A DNA stretch of 64,000 bases from Herbiconiux sp. (GTDB taxonomy: Bacteria > Actinomycetota > Actinomycetes > Actinomycetales > Microbacteriaceae). Position numbers and translations under genes: made by a program. The notes under the pieces are model-generated. The model saw only the letters and a list, made by a program, of their open reading frames with translations. It made no database searches and was not told where the DNA came from. The stretch covers positions 49,396-113,395 of the forward strand of contig NZ_JAHFUW010000006.1 of NCBI RefSeq assembly GCF_023264855.1, in the 5' to 3' direction. Within the stretch, counting starts at the first letter, position 1. Every line of letters starts with the position of its first letter. Shown here one piece after another: positions 8,795 to 17,489 of the stretch.

Positions 8795-10257
8795 ACGACC
8801 ACGAACGACAGCTGATCGACGCGATCCCGAGCGACCTCTTCATCGGCGGCGAGTGGCAGACCGCCTCGGGCGGAGCGCGCTTCGACGTGGTCGATCCGTC
8901 GACCGGGGAGGTGCTCTGCTCCGTGGCGGATGCGGACCCGGCCGACGGGATGCGCGCCCTCGACGCCGCGGATGCCGCGCAGGCGGCCTGGGGCCGCACG
9001 GCACCGCGCACGCGGAGCGACCTGCTGCAGCGCTGGTACGGCCTGGTGCACGAGCACGCCGACCGGCTCGCCCTGCTGATGACGCTCGAGATGGGCAAGC
9101 CGCTCGCCGAGTCGCACGGCGAGATCCGCTACGGCGCCGAGTTCATCCGCTGGTTCGCCGAAGAGGCGGTGCGGGTGAACGGGCGCTACACACCCGTGCC
9201 CGAGGGCACCGGCACGATGGTGGTGACGCACCGCCCCGTCGGACCGTGCCTGCTGGTCACCCCGTGGAACTTCCCGCTCGCCATGGCGACCCGCAAGATC
9301 GCGCCCGCACTGGCCGCCGGCTGCACGGTGGTGATCAAGCCGGCCGCGCTGACACCCCTGACCACTCTCTATCTGGTGCGGCTGCTCGAGCAGGCCGGGC
9401 TGCCCGCCGGCGTCGTCACTGTGATCACCACCAGCCGCTCGGGTGCCGTCTGCGCGCCGATCATCGCCGACCCGCGGCTGCGCAAGCTCAGTTTCACCGG
9501 CTCCACCGACGTCGGGCGCGCTCTGCTGCGCCAGGCCGCGGACTCCGTGCTGCGCACCTCGATGGAGCTCGGCGGGAACGCGCCGTTCGTCGTGTTCGAG
9601 GACGCCGACCTCGCCGCCGCCGTGGAGGGGGCGCTCGCCGCGAAATTCCGCAACACCGGACAGGCCTGCACGGCGGCGAACCGCTTCTTCGTGCACGAGT
9701 CGATCGCCGAGGAGTTCGCCCAGACGCTGGCCGCCCGCGTGCGGGGCTTCGCCGTCGGGCGCGGCACCGAGCCCGGTGTGGTGATCGGTCCGCTGATCGA
9801 CGACGCGGCCGTGGCGAAAGCCGACTCCCTGGTGCAGGATGCGCTCGGCCGCGGTGCCCGGCTGCTCGCCGGGGGCGCCGCGATCGAGGGACCTGGCAGC
9901 TTCTACCAGCCCTCGGTGCTCACGGGCGTCGACCCCGGGTCGCGCATCGTCGCCGAGGAGATCTTCGGGCCCGTGGTGTCGATCGTCCCGTTCGCGAGCG
10001 AGGCCGAGGCGATCGCCTTGGCCAACGCCTCGGAATACGGGCTCGCCGCGTACGTCTACACCCAGGACCTCCAGCGCGCCCGACGGATGATCGACCTGAT
10101 CGACACCGGGATGATGGGCATCAACGCCGGCGTCATCTCCAACGCGGCCGCGCCGTTCGGCGGCGTCAAGCAGTCCGGGCTCGGTCGTGAGGGCGGCGCC
10201 GAGGGCATCCACGAGTATCTCGAGACCAAGTACAGCCTGATCCCGAGCGAGGTGTGA
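8791..10257 (+). CDS. NAD(P)-dependent aldehyde dehydrogenase
   Basis: 488 residues, full length for the ALDH superfamily and closest in style to succinate-semialdehyde dehydrogenase-type enzymes. It oxidises an aldehyde to the acid. Motifs: LVTPWNFPLAM, FTGSTDVGRAL, general-base Glu at about 259 (MELGGN) and nucleophile Cys at about 293 (NTGQACTAANRF), then EEIFGPVVSIVPF. Substrate inference: a short aldehyde released by the transketolase or formed by one of the dehydrogenases. Coupled to the kinase (ATGA) and to the next small gene (GTGA). Confidence 0.92.
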   Translation: MNDHERQLIDAIPSDLFIGGEWQTASGGARFDVVDPSTGEVLCSVADADPADGMRALDAADAAQAAWGRTAPRTRSDLLQRWYGLVHEHADRLALLMTLEMGKPLAESHGEIRYGAEFIRWFAEEAVRVNGRYTPVPEGTGTMVVTHRPVGPCLLVTPWNFPLAMATRKIAPALAAGCTVVIKPAALTPLTTLYLVRLLEQAGLPAGVVTVITTSRSGAVCAPIIADPRLRKLSFTGSTDVGRALLRQAADSVLRTSMELGGNAPFVVFEDADLAAAVEGALAAKFRNTGQACTAANRFFVHESIAEEFAQTLAARVRGFAVGRGTEPGVVIGPLIDDAAVAKADSLVQDALGRGARLLAGGAAIEGPGSFYQPSVLTGVDPGSRIVAEEIFGPVVSIVPFASEAEAIALANASEYGLAAYVYTQDLQRARRMIDLIDTGMMGINAGVISNAAAPFGGVKQSGLGREGGAEGIHEYLETKYSLIPSEV

Positions 10258-10574
10258 GAGTGGCTGCCACCCCGCCGCCGCGGTCGGCGACGATCGCCAA
10301 AATGGTCTTCCTGGCGGTGCATGACGACCGGCGAGACGAATTGCTCACCCTTCTCGAGGCCACGCGCCGGTCCAGCGCCGAGGAGCCGGGAACGCTCCAG
10401 TGGGAACTCCACGACGACCTCGACGGCGCCTGGTCGTTCGCGCTCTACGAAGCCTTCGCCGACGACGAGGCCGTCGCGGCGCACGACCGATCCACGGCCG
10501 TCGAGGCGTTGCTGGCAGGGTTCGCGCAGTGTCTGAGCTCTCCGCCGGTCGCGCACCTGCTCCGCGTTCGGTGA
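10254..10574 (+). CDS. ABM-domain (antibiotic biosynthesis monooxygenase/YgiN/LsrG-like) protein
   Basis: 106-residue ferredoxin-like fold protein with the pattern of the ABM family: FLAVHDDRRDELL, EEPGTLQWELHDD, WSFALYEAFADDEAVAAHDRS. Members include quinol monooxygenases and LsrG, an isomerase/degradation enzyme for phosphorylated AI-2, so a role in rearranging a reactive carbonyl intermediate is possible. The GTG start overlaps the ALDH stop; alternative starts at GTG 10260 and ATG 10302 cannot be excluded. Last clearly coupled gene of the ALDH segment. Confidence 0.72.
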   Translation: MRVAATPPPRSATIAKMVFLAVHDDRRDELLTLLEATRRSSAEEPGTLQWELHDDLDGAWSFALYEAFADDEAVAAHDRSTAVEALLAGFAQCLSSPPVAHLLRVR

Positions 10575-10635
10575 CATCCCCGACGCGCCTGCACCATCAG
10601 ACTCCCCTTCCGACCATCAGATAGGAACCCCCACA

Positions 10636-11586
10636 ATGACCAAGACCCGCGTGCTCGTGACCGGAGCGGTCGGCTACATCGGCCAGGCCGTCAGTCAGCG
10701 CCTGCAGATCGGCGGCTACGCCGTCAGCGGCCTGTCCCGCTCGAGGGCCGGGCTGCGCGCACTGGACGCGCGCGGCATCACCCCCGTGCAGGGCGACCTC
10801 GACGACGCGCCCCTTCTCGAGCGTCTGGCGGGGGAGTTCGACGTGATCGTCGACACCGCCACCGCCGACCACGCCGAGTCGACCGCCGCCTTCCTGCGCG
10901 GCCTCGACGGCTCGGGCAAGACGTACGTGCGCACCAGCGGGACGGGCGTGTACACCGACCTCGCGCACGGCGCCGCATCCGATGCCGTGTTCACCGAGGA
11001 GACTCCACATATTCCGGCGGAGGTGGTCGCCACCCGCTACGCCTCGGATGCGGCTGTGCAGGCGGCGGCCGAGCGGAACATCCGCACCGTGGTCATCCGG
11101 CCCTCGATGATCTACGGCGACGGGGCCAGCGAGCAGCTGCCCCTGCTGATCCGCCGGGCGATCATCTCGAACCGGAGCGTCTACGTGGGCGACGGACTGA
11201 ACCGGTGGTCGAACGTCTACCTGCCCGACCTCGCCGAGGTCTATGCGCTGGCGCTGGAGAAGGCGCCGGCGGGCTCGGTGTACAACATCGGCTCGGGCGA
11301 GGCTGCGATGGCCGACATCGCGGGAGCTGTGGCGACCCTGATCGGTCTGGGGGCGGCGGAGTCGTGCTCGGCGCAGGAGGCGTTCGACGCCTTCGGGCAG
11401 CGCTGGGTGGAGGTCGCGCTCTCCAGCAACAGCCGGGTCGACTCCACCAAGGCGCGGGAGGAGCTCGGCTGGAATCCGCTCGGCCCCTCGCTGCTCGAAG
11501 ACCTCACCTACGGTTCGTACAAGAGGGTGTGGTCGTTCAAGGGCGATCCGCACGACCACGCGCCGGCCGCCGGCGCCGGGCACTGA
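10636..11586 (+). CDS. NAD-dependent epimerase/dehydratase family protein (extended SDR)
   Basis: 316 residues with an N-terminal Rossmann motif VTGAVGYIGQAV and extended-SDR features such as VVIRPSMIYG and YNIGSGEAA. The canonical YxxxK is not obvious, though TRYASDAAVQ is in the right area (Y then no Lys), so catalysis may differ. Family members epimerise, dehydrate or reduce sugars and related carbonyls. Separated from the ABM gene by 61 bases with a weak Shine-Dalgarno (tagga). Probably still in the same transcript. Confidence 0.8.
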   Translation: MTKTRVLVTGAVGYIGQAVSQRLQIGGYAVSGLSRSRAGLRALDARGITPVQGDLDDAPLLERLAGEFDVIVDTATADHAESTAAFLRGLDGSGKTYVRTSGTGVYTDLAHGAASDAVFTEETPHIPAEVVATRYASDAAVQAAAERNIRTVVIRPSMIYGDGASEQLPLLIRRAIISNRSVYVGDGLNRWSNVYLPDLAEVYALALEKAPAGSVYNIGSGEAAMADIAGAVATLIGLGAAESCSAQEAFDAFGQRWVEVALSSNSRVDSTKAREELGWNPLGPSLLEDLTYGSYKRVWSFKGDPHDHAPAAGAGH

Positions 11587-11589
11587 ACG

Positions 11590-12384
11590 ATGGACCTGCA
11601 GCTGGCAGGGCGTCTCGCCCTGGTCACCGCGTCGACCGCGGGCATCGGCAAGGAGATCGCGGCCGCGCTGGCGGCCGAAGGCGCCCATGTGATCGTGAAC
11701 GGCCGCTCGCCGCAATCGGTCGACGCCGCGGTCGCCGAGCTCTCGGCGCGCATCCCCTCGGCGCGGTTCGAGGGGCTGGTGGCCGACAACGGCACAGCCG
11801 AGGGTGCCGCCGTCACGGTGGAGGCGTATCCGGCGGTCGACATCCTCGTCAACAACCTCGGCATCTACGGCGCGGTCGACTTCCTCGACATCACCGACGA
11901 CGCCTGGCAGGAGATGTTCGAGGTGAACGTGATGAGCGGGGTGCGCCTGGCCCGGCACTACCTGCCCGGGATGCGGGCGACGGACTCCGGGCGGATGATC
12001 TTCGTGGCCAGCGAGGCGGCCGTGATGCCCTCGGCCGAGATGGTGCACTACAGCGCGTCGAAGACCATGCTGCTCGGCGTCGCGCGGGGGGTCGCCGAGC
12101 ACACGAAAGGCACGGGGGTGACCTCGAACGCGATCGTGGTCGGTCCCACGAAGACCGATGGGGCGGTGTCGTTCATCGGCGAGCTCTATCCGGGCGTGCC
12201 GTTCGAGGAGGCCGAGGCTCTTTTCATGGGGCCGGGCGCCGCGCGGGGGACCTCGCTCATCGGTCGTCTGATCCGGCCGGAGGAGGTGGGCGGGCTGGTG
12301 GCGTACGTCAGCAGTCCGCTCGCCGCGGCGATCAACGGTGCGGCCCTGCGGATCGACGGAGGAGTGATGCGCAGCGTGTTCTGA
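11590..12384 (+). CDS. Short-chain dehydrogenase/reductase (SDR)
   Basis: 264-residue classical SDR, starting three bases after the previous stop. Seen: TASTAGIGKEIA cofactor loop, NGRSPQSVD, which suggests NADP(H) through the Arg after beta-2, NNLG, catalytic Ser region VASEAAV, YSASK and a C-terminal GAALRIDGG. An insertion near residues 185-220 (FIGELYPGVPFEEAEALF) forms the substrate loop. It is probably the last enzyme of the catabolic gene set. Substrate not determined. Confidence 0.88.
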   Translation: MDLQLAGRLALVTASTAGIGKEIAAALAAEGAHVIVNGRSPQSVDAAVAELSARIPSARFEGLVADNGTAEGAAVTVEAYPAVDILVNNLGIYGAVDFLDITDDAWQEMFEVNVMSGVRLARHYLPGMRATDSGRMIFVASEAAVMPSAEMVHYSASKTMLLGVARGVAEHTKGTGVTSNAIVVGPTKTDGAVSFIGELYPGVPFEEAEALFMGPGAARGTSLIGRLIRPEEVGGLVAYVSSPLAAAINGAALRIDGGVMRSVF

Positions 12385-12466
12385 GTCGTGCCGGCGCGTG
12401 GGCGCTAGCATCGTGGTGCAGCCGCCGTGACGAGGCGAGGCGAGACGCGAGAGGATCGGGGGATTC

Positions 12467-12940
12467 GTGGGCTATTTCATCGTGGTGATCGCGCAGACGG
12501 TGGTGCTGCCGATCGTGTCGGGCGTGATCGAGCTCGCCACCGCGGGCGGCGATCCGGTGCTGGTCTTCGGCACGTGGTGGGTGTTCTGGGGCGTCGGCAC
12601 GCGCCTGCTCTCGGCCGGTCTCGCCCAGGTGTCGGGCAAGGGCCCCACCAGCGCGATCCTCGGCTCGTCCGCCCCGACCGTGCAGGAGAAGCAGCTCACC
12701 CGCGAGCTCGGCACCGCCAACATCGGGATGGGGCTCGCCGGCCTGCTCGCGCTCGTGCCGGGCTGGGCGCTTCCGGCGGGCGCGGCGGGCGGCGTCTTCC
12801 TGCTCCTCGCGGGGCTGATGCACGTCGCCAAACGCGGCAAGAACGCGCAGGAGGCGGTGGCCACCTGGACCGACCTCGTGGTGGGAGTCGCCGTGCTCGT
12901 GCTGGCGGCTGCCGTGCTCATCCGGGCCATCGGCGGCTGA
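12467..12940 (+). CDS. Small integral membrane protein of unknown function
   Basis: 157 residues with about four predicted membrane helices: VVIAQTVVLPIVSGVIEL, VLVFGTWWVFWGVG, GLAGLLALVPGW and VVGVAVLVLAAAVLI. GTG start with a gaggatcgggg-type upstream sequence. No catalytic motif seen and I do not recognise the family with confidence. It stands alone after the sugar operon, with its own 82-base upstream region. Confidence 0.7.
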   Translation: MGYFIVVIAQTVVLPIVSGVIELATAGGDPVLVFGTWWVFWGVGTRLLSAGLAQVSGKGPTSAILGSSAPTVQEKQLTRELGTANIGMGLAGLLALVPGWALPAGAAGGVFLLLAGLMHVAKRGKNAQEAVATWTDLVVGVAVLVLAAAVLIRAIGG

Positions 12941-13077
12941 ATAGCGTTGCCGTCGTGCGCTGCCGTCGCATCCGGCCGAAGCCCGGGACCGGATGGCCGT
13001 TCCACGATCGATAGGGTGGAGGCACGCGGCCGGATCCGTCGCCGCGCTTGGGGATCAACGGGTGGGGTTCACGGACG

Positions 13078-15225
13078 ATGCGCAAGACGTTTGCCGGTGT
13101 GTTCGGGATGGCGCTGGCAGCGCTGCTGATCGTGGGAACGCCGGCGGTGGCCCATGCGGACGAGCCGGAGCCCGGTGTCGCCGCCGAGGCCGGCGGGCTC
13201 TCCGACCGCCTGGATGAGCTCGCGGCGGCGCCCGAGACGCTCGACGCCGGCTCGCAGGCGGTGTCCGAGCAGCTCGGGCTGGCGGGGGAGGGCGTCGGCA
13301 GCCTCCAGCTCGACGAGGGGCGCGTGGCCGTCTCGGTGTTCTATGCGACCCAGCCCGGAGCATCCGATTTCGCCGCCCTGGCCGCGCTCGGCGAGGTCGT
13401 CGCGAGCTCGAGCGAGTTCCGGCGCGCCACCGCGTACATCGCACCGGGCCGGCTCTCCGAGGTGGCGGCGCTGCCCGGTGTCTCCTCGGTGACCGAGGCG
13501 CTGGCATCCGGGACCTCCGGCTCGGCCGGTGTCGCGAGCGGCCTGCCGTCGGTCTCCGCCGGTCCCTCCTGCCGCACGGTCGAGGCCAACGCCCTCGCCC
13601 CGCTGCGCGCCGACCTCGCCGGGGCGCTGCACGGCGTCGACGGCAGCGGCGTGACGATCGGCATCATCTCCGACTCCTTCTCCACCAGCGCGGATTCGCC
13701 CACCACGCCCGAGCAGGACGTGGCGGCGGGCCTGCTGCCCGGCCCGGGCAACCCCTGCGGTCACGAGACCCCGGTGAGCGTGCTCGCCCAGCGGCCCGGC
13801 GGATCCGACGAGGCCCGCGCGATGGCGCAGGTCGTGCACAGCATCGCTCCGGGCGCGACGCTGCTCATCTCGACCGACGGCGTCGACGACCTCGCGTTCT
13901 CGCAGAACATCACGGCGCTCGCCGCCGCCGGAGCCACCGTGATCGTCGACGACATCTACTCGTTCACCGAACCGTGGTTCCAGCAGGGGCCGGTCGGCGT
14001 GGCGATCGAGCGCGCGGTGGCCCAGGGCGTCACCTACCTCTCCAGCGCCGGCAACTACAACAACATCGGCCAGGAGGGCCACCTCAGCGCCGGGTACTCG
14101 CTCAACGGCTGGGACACGGATGCGTACCGCCCCACCGACTGCCCCGCCCCGGTGCTCGCGGCCCTCGGCGACGGCGTCTACGACTGCATGGACTTCGCCC
14201 GTCCGGTGTCCGACGGCGGATCGGGCGTCGCCGACCCGAGCGCGCACCTCGGCCTCGGCGCCACCGACGACCCCGTCACCTGGGCGCTGCAGTGGGCGGA
14301 GCCGTACAACGCGGCGAAGGGCACGTTCACCCTGGTTGCCACGGCCCCCGACGGGACGGTCTCGGTGCTCGACCGTGGCAACCCCCCGATGCCGGTCACG
14401 GCCGGCGGCTACCGCCCCGAGGTCGACGGCGTCTACGAGTTCTCGATCGTCCGCGACCTCACCGCGGGACCTTCGGCGGCGATCACCCCGGCCCTGAAGT
14501 GGATCTGGGCCTTCCACGACGACATCCTGGTGGCGGAGTACTTCGGCACCACCGCTCACGACCGCGTGGGCGCGTCGATCACGGGCCACACCGGGCTGCC
14601 GTCGGTGATCTCGGTCGCCGCGGTTCCGGCCTCCGACACGGCGGCCGTCGAGACGTTCAGCTCACCCGGACCGGTGCGGCTCTTCTTCGACTACGACCCG
14701 GCGGTCTCGCCCGATCCGCAGCCCTTCCCCGCCCCGGTGACCGTGGCGAAACCGGATGTCGCGAGTGTCGACGGCATCCACACCGACTTCTTCAGCAGCA
14801 AGCATCCCGTGCGGGAGGGCGTCTGGGCGTTCTTCGGCACGTCCGCGGCGGCTCCCTCGGCGGCGGCCGTGATCGCGCTCGGCAAGCAGTACGCGCCCTC
14901 GGCGACTCCGGATGAGCTGCGGTCGGCCTTGCTGGGCACGGCCCGCCCGGTGCAGAGCGCGTCGCCGCTCATCTCCGCCACCGACTCGGCCGGAAGCGGC
15001 CTGATCGACGCGGCCGCGTTCCTGGCCGCGCTGCCCGCTCCGTCGCCCACGCCCTCTCCGGTGCCGGTGCCGGCGGCCGACGGTTCGCCGCAGCTGGCGG
15101 CCACCGGACCGGAGCCGCTCGGAGTGCTCGCGCCCTGGGCGCTCGTCGCGCTCCTCGTCGGAGCAGCCGGGGTCTGGATCCGCCGCATCCGCCCCGCAGC
15201 CCGGCGATCCGCCGCCCGCCGCTGA
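13078..15225 (+). CDS. Secreted, sortase-anchored subtilase-like (S8/S53 fold) protein
   Basis: About 715 residues. Signal peptide MRKTFAGVFGMALAALLIV to AHA; an upstream TTG at 13048 would spoil it, so ATG 13078 is chosen. The protease domain has DGSGVTIGIISDSF (Asp), an oxyanion-type SSAGNYNN and GTSAAAPSAAAVIALG (Ser). The region where subtilases have HGTxVA reads GGSDEARAMAQVVHSIAPGA, so the canonical His is absent and an Asp-Glu pair is present. This recalls sedolisins, which use Ser-Glu-Asp. A Pro-rich stalk leads to LAATG, a hydrophobic helix and an Arg-rich tail: a class-E-like cell-wall sorting signal. Likely a surface protease or inactive relative. Confidence 0.82.
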   Translation: MRKTFAGVFGMALAALLIVGTPAVAHADEPEPGVAAEAGGLSDRLDELAAAPETLDAGSQAVSEQLGLAGEGVGSLQLDEGRVAVSVFYATQPGASDFAALAALGEVVASSSEFRRATAYIAPGRLSEVAALPGVSSVTEALASGTSGSAGVASGLPSVSAGPSCRTVEANALAPLRADLAGALHGVDGSGVTIGIISDSFSTSADSPTTPEQDVAAGLLPGPGNPCGHETPVSVLAQRPGGSDEARAMAQVVHSIAPGATLLISTDGVDDLAFSQNITALAAAGATVIVDDIYSFTEPWFQQGPVGVAIERAVAQGVTYLSSAGNYNNIGQEGHLSAGYSLNGWDTDAYRPTDCPAPVLAALGDGVYDCMDFARPVSDGGSGVADPSAHLGLGATDDPVTWALQWAEPYNAAKGTFTLVATAPDGTVSVLDRGNPPMPVTAGGYRPEVDGVYEFSIVRDLTAGPSAAITPALKWIWAFHDDILVAEYFGTTAHDRVGASITGHTGLPSVISVAAVPASDTAAVETFSSPGPVRLFFDYDPAVSPDPQPFPAPVTVAKPDVASVDGIHTDFFSSKHPVREGVWAFFGTSAAAPSAAAVIALGKQYAPSATPDELRSALLGTARPVQSASPLISATDSAGSGLIDAAAFLAALPAPSPTPSPVPVPAADGSPQLAATGPEPLGVLAPWALVALLVGAAGVWIRRIRPAARRSAARR

Positions 15226-15233
15226 GCCGCGCT

Positions 15234-15247
15234 GAGCCCGCGGGCTC
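15234..15247. terminator. Palindrome between convergent genes
   Basis: Perfect 14-bp palindrome GAGCCCGCGGGCTC in the 28-base gap between the subtilase-like gene and the convergent membrane-protein gene. It could serve as a bidirectional terminator stem. No T-tract follows on either strand, so this is only moderately supported. Confidence 0.35.
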
Positions 15248-15253
15248 GGGCCG

Positions 15254-16015
15254 CTAAGCGTGCCAGCGGGTGAAGTCGGCTGCCGTCGTGGAGCCCGCAG
15301 GGGCGACCCAGATGCGCGAGGTGTCGCCCGGTCGCGCCGGGTCGTAGAGCACGGCGGCCGGATCGCCGGTGGCGGGCAGGTCGCGGCGCGCCCACTGGCC
15401 CGCCTTCTGCACCCAGCGGTCGGTGCCCGTCGCATCGGTGAACTTCACGGTGACCGTGCCGAGCAGGCCGCCCGACGACGGATCGATCTCGGGGATCTCG
15501 GTGATGACGCCGCTCTGGATGCGCCCGTGGGTGAGAACGTGCGCCAGCACATCCTTCTGCGAACGGCGGCGCGCGCGGCCGACCGCGCCCAGCAGCAGGG
15601 AGAGCACCGAGAGAACGCTGAGGCCGATCGGCAACAGCCAGAACGCTCCGGGCTCGGGGAGAGCGAACGCGCCCCACCAGGCGCCGGCGGCCAACCCGGT
15701 GAACAGGATCGACACGGGGCCGACGACCGGCGCCGACAGCAGCCTGCCGGTGAAACGGCGGCTGGAGCCGAGGTGCACGAGGAAGCCGATGATCAGCAGC
15801 GGCAGGCCGACCACCATCCCCACGATCGCCAGCGGCGGCTCATCCGTCTCGCCCATCGCGTCGAACTCGGCGAACCCGAACAGCGCGCGCATCTCGAGGG
15901 CGGCGCCGACGAGGATCATCAGCAGCCCGATCACGATGCCTACGGCGGCCGCGGGGGATCCGATGCGGGCCGCCTGCCGGCGTTCGCGGGCCTGGATCGG
16001 GTCGACCGTGCTCAT
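15254..16015 (-). CDS. Multi-pass membrane protein, DUF3592-like C-terminal domain
   Basis: 253 residues with about four membrane helices in the first 150 residues (AVGIVIGLLMILVGAAL, IVGMVVGLPLLIIGFLV, ILFTGLAAGAWWGA, LLPIGLSVLSVLSLLLG). A soluble C-terminal domain follows, of the style HGRIQSGVITEI ... VTVKFTDATGTDRWVQ ... GDPAAVLYDPARPGDTSRIW, which is reminiscent of DUF3592 proteins. No enzymatic motif. Function unknown. Confidence 0.7.
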   Translation of the reverse strand: MSTVDPIQARERRQAARIGSPAAAVGIVIGLLMILVGAALEMRALFGFAEFDAMGETDEPPLAIVGMVVGLPLLIIGFLVHLGSSRRFTGRLLSAPVVGPVSILFTGLAAGAWWGAFALPEPGAFWLLPIGLSVLSVLSLLLGAVGRARRRSQKDVLAHVLTHGRIQSGVITEIPEIDPSSGGLLGTVTVKFTDATGTDRWVQKAGQWARRDLPATGDPAAVLYDPARPGDTSRIWVAPAGSTTAADFTRWHA

Positions 16016-16049
16016 GGCTGCGCTCCTCGTCGTCGTGTTCGCCCTCCCA

Positions 16050-16112
16050 CGCTAGCGGAGGCCCCGAGACGCCGGACGAACGTCGTTCCCGTGGTCTTCG
16101 GCGCCGGGACGA
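16050..16112. other. Intergenic stretch with an imperfect hairpin
   Basis: The gap between the membrane gene and the MFS gene holds an imperfect inverted repeat, CGTCGTtCCCG paired with CGGGaCGACG (about 16082-16124). It lies just past the MFS stop codon on the minus strand and may be that gene's terminator. There is no clear U-tract. Confidence 0.3.
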
Positions 16113-16126
16113 CGGCGCGCTCCCGA

Positions 16127-17407
16127 TCAGGCGGCGGTCGCCCGCACCATCCGGGGGCCCGCCCAGAGGATGAGTGCGAGCACGAGCACCACGAAGCCGA
16201 GGAAGGCCGGCACGAGCGGCAGCCAGAGCAGGGCGACGCCCACCAGCAGCGGCGGCAGGGTCATTCCGGCGAAGCCGAGCAGGAAGATGCCGGCCGTGGT
16301 CTCGCTGCGGCTGCCCTCTTCGGCGAGCGTTCCGGCCGTGGCGAGGGCGCCGCGGAAGACGAGGCCGACGCCGGCTCCCGCCACGACCGCTCCCACCACG
16401 AACAGCGCCGCCGAGACGGTGAGCGCGGCCGCACCGAGGCCGAGCAGCCCGGTGACCATCGAGGCGACGCCGAGCACGACCTGCCGGCGGGTGCTCAGCC
16501 GGGCGAACACCACCTGCGCGAGTGCGGCGGCGCCGAACACCGAGAACGAGACGGCGCCCGCCACGAAGCGGTCGCTCTGGTGCAGCAGCTGGGCCAGGAA
16601 GGTCGGGGCCACCGATCCGAACAGGCCGGTGATGGCGAAGGCGGCGAAGCCCCCGATGCCCGCCGCCCAGTACGCGGCGCGGCTCTCCCGCGGAACCCGC
16701 ACCCGCTGCGGGCGGTAGGGCTCGCGGTCGCGGGCCGGCACCGGCACCACGGTCTCGGGAACGAAGGCGTAGGCGAAGCCGACGGCGACCATCGCGGCGA
16801 GGAAGACGAGGTACGGGGTCACCAGCGGCGCGGGGATCCACTCGGCGAAGACCCCGCCGATCAGCGGCCCGAGCGCCAGGCCGCCCATGTTCGCCACGCC
16901 GGCGATGGTGGCGGCGAAGCCGAGGGTGGCGGCCGGCCGTGCGATTCGGCGCAGGTCGGCGAGGTGCGCGGTCGCCGTGGCGGTGAGGATGCCGATGCCG
17001 AGACCGGCCACGAAGCGCGCGGCGATCAGGCCCTCTGGCGAGCTCCAGAGCAGGAACATCACGGCCGCGGCCACCTCCACCAGCACGGCGGTGAGGATGA
17101 GGCGCCGGCGCCCGAACCGGTCGCTCAGGTGACCCGCGAAGAACAGCGACACCATCACCCCGATCGAGTAGGCCGCGAAGATGACCGTGATCATGACGGT
17201 CGGGAAACCGTCGCGCTGCTGGTAGAGGGCGTAGAGCGGCGTGGGCACGGTGTTGAAGGCCATCATCACGATGAAGGCGACGGCCGTGACCCAGAACCCG
17301 GCGTGGTGGGTGATGCGGAGGCGGCGTCTCGCCGTCCTGCCGACCGGTGCGGTGTGGGCGGCCGGGGTGGGAATGGTGGGAGGCAAGCTGATCGAGGTGG
17401 TGGACAT
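16127..17407 (-). CDS. MFS transporter (12-TM, drug/proton antiporter-like)
   Basis: 426 residues with about 12 hydrophobic helices. The loop 2-3 signature GHLSDRFGRRRLI marks the major facilitator superfamily, and PTPLYALYQQRDGF in the first helix region is common in small-molecule efflux members. Start chosen at ATG 17407 (MSTTSISLPP); the frame stays open further upstream, but that would run into the divergent LysR gene. The divergent neighbour is a LysR regulator, the classical arrangement for regulator-controlled export of an effector. Substrate unknown. Confidence 0.87.
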   Translation of the reverse strand: MSTTSISLPPTIPTPAAHTAPVGRTARRRLRITHHAGFWVTAVAFIVMMAFNTVPTPLYALYQQRDGFPTVMITVIFAAYSIGVMVSLFFAGHLSDRFGRRRLILTAVLVEVAAAVMFLLWSSPEGLIAARFVAGLGIGILTATATAHLADLRRIARPAATLGFAATIAGVANMGGLALGPLIGGVFAEWIPAPLVTPYLVFLAAMVAVGFAYAFVPETVVPVPARDREPYRPQRVRVPRESRAAYWAAGIGGFAAFAITGLFGSVAPTFLAQLLHQSDRFVAGAVSFSVFGAAALAQVVFARLSTRRQVVLGVASMVTGLLGLGAAALTVSAALFVVGAVVAGAGVGLVFRGALATAGTLAEEGSRSETTAGIFLLGFAGMTLPPLLVGVALLWLPLVPAFLGFVVLVLALILWAGPRMVRATAA

Positions 17408-17489
17408 AGTTCGATCATCCGCTCCGCCCATCATCGAGTCCAACGAATTATCATGGTCAGTCTCATCGCTTTGATCTATGATTGTTCGT
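17408..17489. promoter_or_regulatory. Divergent MFS/LysR promoter region
   Basis: An 82-base AT-rich interval shared by the MFS and LysR starts. It contains the imperfectly symmetrical AT-rich patches ATTATCATGG and CTATGATTGT, about 30 bases apart, compatible with a LysR T-N11-A binding site. No single consensus site could be fixed. Confidence 0.4.

Noticed and set aside
8731..10212. 493-codon minus-strand ORF opposite the aldehyde dehydrogenase
   Set aside because: Shadow frame caused by GC-rich third positions; the plus strand has complete ALDH motifs.
10597..12411. 604-codon minus-strand ORF opposite the epimerase and SDR genes
   Set aside because: Spans two well-defined plus-strand genes and has no recognisable domain.
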